Shown: positions 50,955 through 58,681 of the stretch, one piece after another
Layout: every line of letters begins with the position of its first letter
Position numbering within the stretch: position 1 is the stretch's first letter
From: Methylobacterium oryzihabitans
GTDB taxonomy: Bacteria; Pseudomonadota; Alphaproteobacteria; Rhizobiales; Beijerinckiaceae
Assembly (NCBI RefSeq): GCF_004004555.2
Contig: NZ_SACP01000002.1
Span: 186,001-250,000, forward strand
DNA length: 64,000 nucleotides
Reading direction: 5' to 3'
Program-made: the position numbers and the translations under genes
The notes under the pieces: model-generated
Seen by the model: only the letters and a program-made list of their open reading frames with translations
Told to the model about the DNA's origin: nothing
Database searches by the model: none

Positions 50955-51044
50955 GGCGCAGGGCAAAGATGCCCATTGCTGCGCCAGACGACCCACTCCT
51001 GTCCGGCAATGCAGCCCGCAGCGCTTCGCGCTGACGGGCGTTTT
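50955..51044 (+). ncRNA. ANTAR-target leader RNA with terminator
   Basis: Two hairpins precede amiC. P1: inner stem GGGC/GCCC (50961-50964, 50971-50974) closes hexaloop AAAGAT, flanked by outer arms GGCGCA (50955-50960) and TGCGCC (50980-50985). P2: GGC/GCC (51005-51007, 51014-51016) closes hexaloop AATGCA. Both hexaloops have A at position 1 and G at position 4, the known ANTAR recognition rule. The 3' side of P2 is also the 5' side of the terminator at 51014-51044. amiR, in the same operon, encodes an ANTAR protein. This matches the established antitermination model; the assignment here is by inspection. Confidence 0.75.
51014..51044 (+). terminator. Leader terminator, mutually exclusive with ANTAR hairpin P2
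   Basis: GCCCG (51014-51018) pairs with CGGGC (51035-51039) and AGCGC (51020-51024) with GCGCT (51028-51032), separated by a small internal bulge, with a TTC loop; GTTTT follows (51040-51044). It ends 17 bp before the amiC ATG. Formation of P2 would consume bases 51014-51016 of its 5' arm, so the two structures compete. Confidence 0.75.
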
Positions 51045-51061
51045 GCGTTCCGAAGGTATCG

Positions 51062-52219
51062 ATGACCGAGAGACACCGCATCGGCGTCCTGTTTTCCACG
51101 ACCGGGCCTTACGGCCTCGTCGGACGTGCCATGCAGAACGGCGCCGTCCTGGCGGTCGAGGAGGTGAATGCAGGATCCCTCGGGATCGCCCTCGAGCCCG
51201 AGGTCGTGGACCCGAAGGGCGAGATCGCCGGGTATGCCGCGGGCGCCGACCGGCTCCTGGATGCCGGGATCCGGCACGTCGTCGGCTGCTACACCTCGTC
51301 GAGCCGCAAGGAGATCATCCCGATCTTCGAGAAGCGCGACGGGCTCCTGTGGTATCCCTCGCATTACGAGGGATTCGAGACCTCCGAGAACGTCGTCTAT
51401 ACCGGCGCCTCCCCGAACCAGCACATCGTGCCGCTGGTGCAGCACCTGCTCGCCCGCGGCGGCCGCACCGCCTTCTGCGTCGGGTCGAACTATATCTGGG
51501 CCTGGGAGAACAACCGCATCCTGCGCGAGGCGCTGGCGCTGGCCGGCGGGCGGGTCGCGGCGGAGCGCTACTTCGCCGTCGGCGAGACCGAGTTCGGGCA
51601 GGTGATCGACGCGATCCTGACGACGCGGCCGGACTTCGTGTTCAACACGCTGATCGGCGTCTCGGCCTACCAGTTCCTCCGCGAGCTGCGCCGCGCCTGC
51701 CGGGCGCGCGGCATCGACCAGCCGCGCGCGCTGCCGGTGGCGAGCTGCAGCCTCGCCGAGCCGGAGCTCGAGGCGATCGGACCGGAGGCCGTCGACGGTC
51801 ATCTCAGCTCGAGCGTCTACTTCTCGTCGATCGACACGCCCCGCAACCGCGCCTTCACGGCGGCCTACGCCGCGCGCTTTCCCGACGGGCCGACGCCCTC
51901 GGCCGATACGGAATCCGCCTACATCGCCGTCCATCTCCTCGCCCGGGCGCTCGCCCGGGCGGGAACCGGGGAGGTCGCCGCCGTGCGGCGGGCCGCCTGC
52001 GAGGTCGCCGTCGAGGCCCCGCAGGGCCCGGTGCGCCTCGACGAGACCACGTTGCACGCCGCGCTGACGCCGCGCATCGGCCTCTCGACCGCGTCGGCGC
52101 GCTTCACGATCCTGGCCGAGGCTCCGGCTCCGGTCGCGCCCGACCCCTACCTCGTGCGCAGTGCTCCCCGCATCGTCCCGGTGCTCCGGCGGCCGCGGCT
52201 CAGGGTGGTGCCGTCATGA
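51062..52219 (+). CDS. amiC: AmiC-like amide sensor (negative regulator of the amide operon)
   Basis: Cytoplasmic periplasmic-binding-protein-fold sensor of 385 residues. In Pseudomonas, AmiC holds AmiR inactive and releases it when short-chain amides bind. The product starts MTERHRIGVLFSTTGPYGLV without a signal peptide, which separates it from the true transport protein two genes on. Family motifs include EEVNAGSLGIALEPEVVDPK, GCYTSSSRKEIIPIFEKRDG, LLWYPSHYEGFETSENVVYT and VGSNYIWAWENNRILREAL. It overlaps amiR (ATGA). Downstream transport and hydrolase genes are for amides, which strongly supports this role. Confidence 0.92.
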   Translation: MTERHRIGVLFSTTGPYGLVGRAMQNGAVLAVEEVNAGSLGIALEPEVVDPKGEIAGYAAGADRLLDAGIRHVVGCYTSSSRKEIIPIFEKRDGLLWYPSHYEGFETSENVVYTGASPNQHIVPLVQHLLARGGRTAFCVGSNYIWAWENNRILREALALAGGRVAAERYFAVGETEFGQVIDAILTTRPDFVFNTLIGVSAYQFLRELRRACRARGIDQPRALPVASCSLAEPELEAIGPEAVDGHLSSSVYFSSIDTPRNRAFTAAYAARFPDGPTPSADTESAYIAVHLLARALARAGTGEVAAVRRAACEVAVEAPQGPVRLDETTLHAALTPRIGLSTASARFTILAEAPAPVAPDPYLVRSAPRIVPVLRRPRLRVVPS

Positions 52220-52854
52220 CCGGAACCCGGCTGATCCAGAACTTCAGCGGGATGCAGGCCCACCTGATCGTGGCGCCGCACACCGCCACCGACACGCTCG
52301 TGACGACCCTCTTGAAGCTCGGTCTCTCGGTCGCCTCGGTGCGGCCGACGGGCGAGACGCCGCGTCTCGATCCGGCCGGCCTCGAATCCGAGCGCGCACT
52401 GGTGATCGTCGACGGCGACCTGCCGCTGCCCGGCATGGCGGCGAGCGGAGTCCGCGACCTGCCGCCGGTGCCGGTACTCGGACTCGTCGGGGTCGAGGCA
52501 CCGAGCCGGCTCAAGGGCCTGCTCCAGTTCGGCGCCACCGGCCTGCTGCGCAAGCCGATCCACGGCGCCTCGGTCTATGCCGCCCTCTACCTCACGGTGA
52601 ACGAGCACGGGCGGCGCCGCGCGCTCGAGGAGCAGCTGGCACGCCACGAGGAGCGCCGGCGCGGCCGGCGCCACGTCGTCAAGGCGATCCTGCGGCTGAT
52701 GCAGGAGCGCGGCCTCGACGACGACGCGGCCTTCGAGCTGCTGCGCCGCGACAGCATGCGCGCCCGCGTGCCGCTCGAACAGTATTGCGAGGCCCTGGTG
52801 CAGGCCCGCCCCGCCGTGCCGGCGCCGGCACGGCGCATCGCCCTTTCCGAGTAA
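52216..52854 (+). CDS. amiR: AmiR-like ANTAR-domain transcription antiterminator
   Basis: RNA-binding antiterminator of 212 residues. The N-terminal half is a degenerate receiver-like domain (VIVDGDLPLPGMAASGVRDL), a coiled linker follows (RRRALEEQLARHEERRRGRR), and residues about 153-199 form the ANTAR domain (VVKAILRLMQERGLDDDAAF, ELLRRDSMRARVPLEQYCEA). ANTAR proteins bind paired hexaloop hairpins and prevent leader terminators; exactly such a leader lies upstream of amiC. The gene overlaps amiC by ATGA and precedes the transporter by 25 bp, so AmiR probably controls its own synthesis along with uptake and hydrolysis. Confidence 0.93.
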   Translation: MTGTRLIQNFSGMQAHLIVAPHTATDTLVTTLLKLGLSVASVRPTGETPRLDPAGLESERALVIVDGDLPLPGMAASGVRDLPPVPVLGLVGVEAPSRLKGLLQFGATGLLRKPIHGASVYAALYLTVNEHGRRRALEEQLARHEERRRGRRHVVKAILRLMQERGLDDDAAFELLRRDSMRARVPLEQYCEALVQARPAVPAPARRIALSE

Positions 52855-52879
52855 CCCCATCAGCACGAGGACGCCCACC

Positions 52880-54115
52880 ATGACGAGACCCAGGAACGGA
52901 TCCCGCCTGACCGCCCTCGCGGCCGCCCTGATGCTCGGCGCCACCGGCGCGCAGGCCGCCGACCCGATCAAGCTCGGCGTGCTCGAGGACCAGTCCGGCG
53001 ACTTCGCCGTCGCCACCATCGGCAAGGTCCACGGCATCCAGCTCGCGGCGGACGAGATCAACGCGGCGGGCGGCATCGCCGGGCGCAAGTTGGAGCTGGT
53101 GATCTACGACACCCAGTCCGACAACACCCGCTACCAGGAGTTCATGCGCCGGGTGCTCCAGCGCGACAAGGTCGCCGTCGTCTTCGCCGGCTTCTCCTCC
53201 GCCTCGCGCGAGGCCTACCGGCCGATCGTCGACCAGCTCGACGGCTTCGCCTTCTACAACAACCAGTACGAGGGCGGCGTCTGCGACGGCCACATGGTGG
53301 TGACCGGCGCCGTGCCCGAGCAGCAATTCTCGACCCTGATCCCGTGGATGATGGAGAAGTTCGGCAAGCGGGTCTACACCATCGCGGCCGACTACAACTT
53401 CGGCCAGATCTCGGCCGAGTGGGTACGCAACATCGTGAAGGAGAACGGCGGCGAGATGGTCGGCGAGGAGTTCATCCCGCTCGGCGTGTCGCAATTCTCG
53501 CAGACGATCCAGAACATCCAGAAGGCCAAGCCCGACATCCTGATGACGCTGCTCGTCGGCACCGCCCAGGCGTCGTACTACGAGCAGGCGGCGGCCGCGA
53601 ACCTGAAGGTGCCGATGGGCTCCTCGGTCAATGTCGGCCAGGGCTACGAGCACAAGCGCTTCCAGCCGCCGAGCCTCGCCAACATGTACGTGACGACCAA
53701 CTACATCGAGGAGGTCGATACCCCCGAGAGCAAGGCGTTCCTGGCCAAGTGGAAGGCGAAGTTTCCCAACGAGCCCTACGTCAACCAGGAGGCCGAGAAC
53801 TCCTACCACGCGGTCTACCTCTACAAGCAGATGGTCGAGCGGGCGAACGGCTCGACCAAGCGGGCCGACCTGCGCAAGGTCATCGCCGCCGGCGACGTCT
53901 GCGTCGACGCCCCCGAGGGCCGGGTCTGCATCGACCCGAAGAGCCAGCACGTCTCGCACACGATCTACCTCGCCAAGGTCGACGAGAAGCACAAGATCTC
54001 ATTCCCCAAGACCTGGACCGACATCAAGCCGTACTGGCTCGGCCAGGCGGGCTGCGACCTGACCAAGAAGGACCCGATGGCGCAGTACACCCCGAGCAAC
54101 CCGCCCAAGCCGTGA
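52880..54115 (+). CDS. fmdD: Urea/short-chain-amide ABC transporter substrate-binding protein (FmdD-like)
   Basis: Periplasmic binding protein of 411 residues. The signal peptide MTRPRNGSRLTALAAALMLG ends at AQA, before ADPIKLGVLEDQSGDFAVAT. The body (GIQLAADEINAAGGIAGRKL, FNNQYEGGVCDGHM-like FYNNQYEGGVCDGHMVVTGA, WMMEKFGKRVYTIAADYNFG) matches the FmdD/UrtA group. Paired cysteines late in the protein (GDVCVDAPEGRVCIDP) may form a disulfide. It is followed by a REP-like palindrome before the permeases, a layout that usually gives higher expression of the binding protein. Confidence 0.93.
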   Translation: MTRPRNGSRLTALAAALMLGATGAQAADPIKLGVLEDQSGDFAVATIGKVHGIQLAADEINAAGGIAGRKLELVIYDTQSDNTRYQEFMRRVLQRDKVAVVFAGFSSASREAYRPIVDQLDGFAFYNNQYEGGVCDGHMVVTGAVPEQQFSTLIPWMMEKFGKRVYTIAADYNFGQISAEWVRNIVKENGGEMVGEEFIPLGVSQFSQTIQNIQKAKPDILMTLLVGTAQASYYEQAAAANLKVPMGSSVNVGQGYEHKRFQPPSLANMYVTTNYIEEVDTPESKAFLAKWKAKFPNEPYVNQEAENSYHAVYLYKQMVERANGSTKRADLRKVIAAGDVCVDAPEGRVCIDPKSQHVSHTIYLAKVDEKHKISFPKTWTDIKPYWLGQAGCDLTKKDPMAQYTPSNPPKP

Positions 54116-54191
54116 CGGCCCCTGCCGGGGCTTCAACTTCGGTTCATGTGAACGCCGCTTGATCTGATCCGAAACGAGTAAAGCGCGGGAT

Positions 54192-54215
54192 CCCCTCTCC
54201 CACCCGGGAGAGGGG
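54192..54215. repeat. REP-like palindrome between fmdD and the permeases
   Basis: CCCCTCTCCC (54192-54201) and GGGAGAGGGG (54206-54215) form a 10-bp stem with loop ACCC, identical to 20111-20134. It sits in the 164-bp gap after the binding-protein gene, where it could stabilise the upstream mRNA or weaken read-through. A second, GC-rich inverted repeat (GCCCC/GGGGC) lies just after the fmdD stop near 54118-54131. Confidence 0.75.
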
Positions 54216-54279
54216 AGGGCGCTCTATCTTCGTTCGGCAGATCGAGCGGAACGCGGATCACTCCTGAGACAGCTCCCGC

Positions 54280-55152
54280 ATGGTCCTCCTCGATACGGTC
54301 TTCGCCTTCCTCTACCAACTCGGGGACGCGTTCGCGTTCCTGGTGCTCGCCGCCTGCGGCCTCGCGGTGGTGTTCGGCATGATGGGCGTCATCAACCTCG
54401 CCCACGGCGAGTTCATCATGTGCGGCGCCTACGTCACCGTCGCGACGACCCGGGCCGGGCTACCGTTGCCGCTCGGCATCCTGGCGGGTGCGCTCGTCGC
54501 CGGGGCAATCGGCATGGTGCTGGAGCGCCTGGTGATCCGCCACCTCTACGGCCGGCCCCTCGACACGATCGTGGCGACCTGGGGCGTCAGCCTGGCGGCG
54601 ACGCAAGGGACGCTGATCGTGCTCGGCTCCAGCATGCCGGGTGTCGGCACGCCCCTCGGCAGCTTCACGCTCGGCAGCTACTCCTACTCGACCTACCGGG
54701 TGGTGCTGATGCTGGCGGCGCTGGCCGTGCTCGCCGGGCTCTACCTCGCCTTCAACGCCACCCGCTTCGGCACCCTGGCGCGGGCGACGATCCAGGTGCC
54801 GCACATGGCGGAGGCGCTCGGCGTCGACACCCGCAAGGTCTACGCGCTCACCTTCGGGATCGGGGCGGCGCTCGCCGGCCTCACCGGCGGCCTCTACGCC
54901 CCGACCATGACGATCGTGCCGACCATGGGCACCACCTTCATCATGGAGGCCTTCGTCACCGTGGTGGTCGGCGGGGCCGACATCTTCCTCGGCACGGCGC
55001 CCGCCGCCCTGGTGCTCGGCGCGGTGCGGGCGGGGCTGACCTCGTGGCAGGGCCAGCTCTTCGGCCAGATCGGGCTCCTCGTCGCGGTGATCCTGGTGAT
55101 CCGGGTCCTGCCGCGGGGGATCTCCGGCCTGATCCTGCGCGAGCGGGCATGA
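54280..55152 (+). CDS. fmdE: Amide/urea ABC transporter permease 1 (LivH/UrtB-like)
   Basis: Inner-membrane permease of 290 residues with about eight membrane helices. Hallmarks are the LivH-type NLAHGEFIMCGAYVTV, IVATWGVSLAATQGTLIVLG, and PTMGTTFIMEAFVTVVVGGA near the cytoplasmic coupling loop. It ends LPRGISGLILRERA and overlaps the next permease (ATGA). The symbol follows FmdDEF naming by context and similarity of order. Confidence 0.93.
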   Translation: MVLLDTVFAFLYQLGDAFAFLVLAACGLAVVFGMMGVINLAHGEFIMCGAYVTVATTRAGLPLPLGILAGALVAGAIGMVLERLVIRHLYGRPLDTIVATWGVSLAATQGTLIVLGSSMPGVGTPLGSFTLGSYSYSTYRVVLMLAALAVLAGLYLAFNATRFGTLARATIQVPHMAEALGVDTRKVYALTFGIGAALAGLTGGLYAPTMTIVPTMGTTFIMEAFVTVVVGGADIFLGTAPAALVLGAVRAGLTSWQGQLFGQIGLLVAVILVIRVLPRGISGLILRERA

Positions 55153-56213
55153 GGGATTTCGCGATGCTTCGCCTCCTCCGGCGGCTCGAAGGGCCGCAGA
55201 CCCTCGGCCGCGGCCCCGCCTTCTGGGCCGCCTTCGCGGTCGTGCTCGCCCTGGCGGTCGCCTATCCGTGGTTCGCCGACGGCTACACGGTCGGCAACAC
55301 CGCCTATTTCTTCTGCTGGGTGTTCATGGCGCTCGGCCTGTGCCTGATCTGGGGCTACGGCGGCGCGCTCAGCTTCGGCCAGACCGCGTTCTTCGGCCTC
55401 TCAGGCTACGCCTACGGCGTGCTCACCCTCAATGTCGGCGCGGCCTACGGCTTCACCATCGCGGCGGTCGTGCTGGCGGTGGCGCTGGCGGCCGGGTTCG
55501 CCGCGCTGCTCGGCTACTTCCTGTTCTTCGGCCGGATCGGCGGCGTGTTCCTCGGCATCATCACCCTGTCGGTGACGCTCGCCATGGAGCGCTTCATGGC
55601 GCAGACCGCCGGACCCGACTGGCGCATCGGGGCGGCGCGCCTCAACGGCTACAACGGCATGAGCGGCATGCCGCCGCTCACCGTGCCGTGGTTCGACGGC
55701 GACCTCGTGCTGTTTCCCGACGTCGCGCTCTACTACGCGCTGCTCGGCCTCCTCGTCCTCACCTACCTTGGCCTGCGGATCCTGGTGAACGCCCGGTTCG
55801 GCAACGTGCTGGTGGCGATCCGCGAGAACCCCGAGCGGGCCGAGATGCTGGGCTACGACGTGCGGCGCTACCAGCTCGGCGCCTTCGTGATCGGTTCGGC
55901 GCTGGCCGGCCTCTCCGGCACGCTCTACACGGCCTGGGGCCAGTACATCACGCCCTCCAGCATGGGGCTCACCGCGGCCGCGCTCCCGGTCATCTGGGTC
56001 GCGGTCGGCGGCCGGGGCGACCTGACCGCCACCCTCGTCGGCACGCTCGCGGTGCTGGGCGGCTTCCAGGCCCTGACGATCTACGGCAGCCAGTACGCGC
56101 TGGTGGTGATGGGCCTGCTCCTCGTCGTGGTGGTGCTCGCCGCCCCCGAGGGCCTCGTCGTCGCGCTGATGCGCGGGCTCGCGCGCCTCGGCAGGAAGGC
56201 GCCCGCGCGATGA
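55149..56213 (+). CDS. fmdF: Amide/urea ABC transporter permease 2 (LivM/UrtC-like)
   Basis: Second membrane subunit, 354 residues with about ten helices. Family features: LIWGYGGALSFGQTAFFGLS, FFGRIGGVFLGIITLSVTLA, and AIRENPERAEMLGYDVRRYQ in the coupling region. An earlier start within the first permease is excluded by the ATGA overlap. It overlaps the following ATPase gene (ATGA), so the membrane and ATPase subunits are translationally coupled. Confidence 0.93.
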   Translation: MRDFAMLRLLRRLEGPQTLGRGPAFWAAFAVVLALAVAYPWFADGYTVGNTAYFFCWVFMALGLCLIWGYGGALSFGQTAFFGLSGYAYGVLTLNVGAAYGFTIAAVVLAVALAAGFAALLGYFLFFGRIGGVFLGIITLSVTLAMERFMAQTAGPDWRIGAARLNGYNGMSGMPPLTVPWFDGDLVLFPDVALYYALLGLLVLTYLGLRILVNARFGNVLVAIRENPERAEMLGYDVRRYQLGAFVIGSALAGLSGTLYTAWGQYITPSSMGLTAAALPVIWVAVGGRGDLTATLVGTLAVLGGFQALTIYGSQYALVVMGLLLVVVVLAAPEGLVVALMRGLARLGRKAPAR

Positions 56214-56950
56214 CCGCCATTCTCGAAACCCGGGGTCTGAACAAGCATTTCGGCGGCCTGCACGTCACCAACGACGTCGACTTCGCGCTTCGCGAGAACG
56301 AGGTCCACTGCCTGATCGGGCCGAACGGCGCGGGCAAAAGCACCTTCTTCCGCCTGCTCATCGGCGAGTACGCGCCGGAGCGCGGGCAGGTGCTCTATCG
56401 CGGCGAGGACATCACGGCGCTCAAGCCCTTCGAGCGGGTGCGCCGGGGCCTCAGCGTCAAGTTCCAGGTTCCGGGGATCTTCCCCGGGCTGACGGTCGCC
56501 CACAACCTCGAGATCGCGCTCCAGCACCACCTGGAGGGCGCCTCCCTCGGGGCCGAGATCCGGCGGCTTCTCGCCTTCCTCAACCTCGCGGAGTCGGCCG
56601 GCGAGCGGGCCGGCACCCTCAGCCACGGCCAGAAGCAGTGGCTCGAGATCGGCATGGCGATCAGCCTGAAACCCCGCCTCCTGCTCCTCGACGAGCCCAC
56701 CGCCGGGATGTCGCCGGCCGAGACCTTCGCCACCGGCGAGATGGTGCAGGCGCTGAACCGCGACGGCGTCGCGATCCTGGCGATCGAGCACGACATGGCC
56801 TTCGTCCGGCAGATCGCGCAGCGGGTCACCGTGCTCCATGTCGGGCGCACCTTCGCGCAAGGGTCGACCGACGAGATCGTGGCGAACGAGGCGGTCGCGG
56901 CGATCTATCTCGGGGAGACGGACGCAGCGCGGAGGACCCAGGATGCCTGA
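56210..56950 (+). CDS. Amide/urea ABC transporter ATP-binding protein 1 (LivG/UrtD-like)
   Basis: ATPase of 246 residues. Walker A LIGPNGAGKSTFFRLLIGEY, Q-loop KFQVPGIFPGLTVAHNLEIA (with the FQ pattern of UrtD), signature LSHGQKQWLEIGMAIS, Walker B LLLDEPTAGMSPAE, and IEHDMAFVRQIAQRVTVLHV are all intact. The signature LSHGQKQ, not LSGGQ, is typical for the UrtD subgroup. It overlaps the second ATPase gene by 8 bp. Confidence 0.94.
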   Translation: MTAILETRGLNKHFGGLHVTNDVDFALRENEVHCLIGPNGAGKSTFFRLLIGEYAPERGQVLYRGEDITALKPFERVRRGLSVKFQVPGIFPGLTVAHNLEIALQHHLEGASLGAEIRRLLAFLNLAESAGERAGTLSHGQKQWLEIGMAISLKPRLLLLDEPTAGMSPAETFATGEMVQALNRDGVAILAIEHDMAFVRQIAQRVTVLHVGRTFAQGSTDEIVANEAVAAIYLGETDAARRTQDA

Positions 56951-57653
56951 CGTGCTCCTCTCGACCGCGGGCCTGCGCGCCGGCTACGGCGGCAAGCCGG
57001 TGCTGCAGGGCGTCGACCTCAGCATCCGGGCCGGCGAGATCGTGGCGGTGATCGGCCGCAACGGCGTCGGCAAGTCGACCCTGATGCGCAGCCTGATCGG
57101 TCTCCTGCCGGCGGCCGCGGGCGCCATCGCCTTCAAGGGACAGGCGGTGGAACGTCTCGCCGCCCACAGGCGGGCGCGCCTCGGCATCGGCTACGTGCCG
57201 CAGGGGCGCGACGTCTTCCCGCGCATGAGCGTCGCCGACAACCTCGCGGTCGGTGCCTCGCTGCTGCCGCCGAGCACGCCGTTCGAGATCGAGCGCGCCT
57301 ACGGCCCGTTCCCGATCCTGCGCGAGCGCCGGGGGCAGCGCGCCGGCACCCTGTCGGGCGGGCAGCAGCAGCAGCTCGCGATCGGCCGCGTGCTGGTCGG
57401 CGCCCCGTCGCTGATCCTGCTCGACGAGCCGTCCGAGGGCATCCAGCCCTCGGTGGTGCAGGAGATCGGCCGCACCCTCGTCGACCTCAACCGCCGCACC
57501 GGGGTGACGGTGGTGTTCGTGGAACAGAACCTCGACCTGATCCGTGCGATGGCGCAGCGCAGCTACGTCATGGACAAGGGCCGGATCGTCGCGGAGCTGA
57601 CGGCGCGGGACCTCGACGACCGCGACCTCGTGCGGCGCCACCTCGCCGTCTGA
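56943..57653 (+). CDS. Amide/urea ABC transporter ATP-binding protein 2 (LivF/UrtE-like)
   Basis: Second ATPase, 236 residues. Motifs: Walker A VIGRNGVGKSTLMRSLIGLL, YVPQGRDVFPRMSVADNLAV, signature LSGGQQQQLAIGRVLV, Walker B LILLDEPSEGIQPSVV and VFVEQNLDLIRAMAQRSYVM. EPSEGIQPS is a UrtE-type signature. It completes the five-gene transporter and is followed 22 bp later by the formamidase gene. Confidence 0.94.
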   Translation: MPDVLLSTAGLRAGYGGKPVLQGVDLSIRAGEIVAVIGRNGVGKSTLMRSLIGLLPAAAGAIAFKGQAVERLAAHRRARLGIGYVPQGRDVFPRMSVADNLAVGASLLPPSTPFEIERAYGPFPILRERRGQRAGTLSGGQQQQLAIGRVLVGAPSLILLDEPSEGIQPSVVQEIGRTLVDLNRRTGVTVVFVEQNLDLIRAMAQRSYVMDKGRIVAELTARDLDDRDLVRRHLAV

Positions 57654-57675
57654 CACAACCAAGGGAGAGACGACC

Positions 57676-58668
57676 ATGCAGTGGCTCGACCAATCGATCA
57701 TGGCGAAGAAGGGCGTGGCCCAGGGCAAGCCGGGCGCCGAGCACACCATCACGGAGGCCGAGCAGGGCCGCTACCACTACGTCTACGGACCCTTCGTCGA
57801 TCCGGTGCTCACCGTCGATCCCGGCGCCGTGGTCACGGTGGAGACCCACGACGCCTTCGAGGGCAAGATCCGCCACGAGACCGACAGCCCGACCAAGATC
57901 CTGAACTTCCCCTACCTCAACCCGCAGAACGGGCCGATCTACGTCAACGGCGCCGAGAAGGGCGACTGCCTGGCGGTCGCCATCAGGTCGATCCGCCCGC
58001 GCGGGCCCCAGCCCTGCGGCACGACGCTGATCATGCCGGAGTTCGGCGGCCTCGTCGCGACGGCCGACACCGCGCTCCTCAACCCGTCGCTGCCGGAGCG
58101 GGTGCGCAAGCTCGAGGTCACGGCCGAGACCGGCGTGCGCTGGAACGACCGCATCACCCTGCCGTACCAGCCGTTCATCGGCACGATCGGCACCTCGCCG
58201 GAGATCGAGGCGATCTCCTCGCTCCAGCCCGACTACTACGGCGGCAACATGGACCTGCCCGATGTCGGCGTCGGCGCGGTGATCTACCTGCCGGTCAACA
58301 CCAAGGGGGCGCTGCTCTATCTCGGCGACTGCCACGCCGCGCAAGGGGACGGCGAACTCTGTGGCGTGGCGGTCGAGCACCCGACCCACACCACGGTGCA
58401 GATCGACCTCATCAAGGGCTGGACGATCCGATGGCCGCGCCTGGAGACGCAGGACTTCTTCATGACCGTCGGCTCGTCGCGGCCGATGGAGGACGCCGCC
58501 CGCATCGCCTATCGCGAGCTGGTGCGCTGGCTTGCCAGCGATTTCGGCTTCGAGGAGATCGACGCCTACATGCTGCTCACCCAGTGCGGGCGGGTGCGCC
58601 TCGGCAACATGGTCGATCCGAAATACACTCTCGGCGCCTCGATCGCGAAGTCGATCGCGCTGGCTTGA
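57676..58668 (+). CDS. fmdA: Formamidase/acetamidase family hydrolase
   Basis: Cytoplasmic amidohydrolase of the FmdA_AmdA family, 330 residues, that releases ammonia from formamide, acetamide or related amides. Motifs include GPFVDPVLTVDPGAVVTVET-type opening, NPQNGPIYVNGAEKGDCLAV, FIGTIGTSPEIEAISSL, YYGGNMDLPDVGVGAVIYLP and GDCHAAQGDGELCGVAVE. GGGAGAGACG precedes the ATG. Placement after an amide importer and AmiCR gives a complete sense-import-hydrolyse pathway for nitrogen. Whether formamide, acetamide or another amide is preferred is not evident. Confidence 0.95.
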   Translation: MQWLDQSIMAKKGVAQGKPGAEHTITEAEQGRYHYVYGPFVDPVLTVDPGAVVTVETHDAFEGKIRHETDSPTKILNFPYLNPQNGPIYVNGAEKGDCLAVAIRSIRPRGPQPCGTTLIMPEFGGLVATADTALLNPSLPERVRKLEVTAETGVRWNDRITLPYQPFIGTIGTSPEIEAISSLQPDYYGGNMDLPDVGVGAVIYLPVNTKGALLYLGDCHAAQGDGELCGVAVEHPTHTTVQIDLIKGWTIRWPRLETQDFFMTVGSSRPMEDAARIAYRELVRWLASDFGFEEIDAYMLLTQCGRVRLGNMVDPKYTLGASIAKSIALA

Positions 58669-58681
58669 GCAGGAGCGCGCC

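Noticed and set aside
50918..50985. Sigma-54 promoter for the amide operon
   Set aside because: No GG-N10-GC pair with the right flanks was found in the leader.
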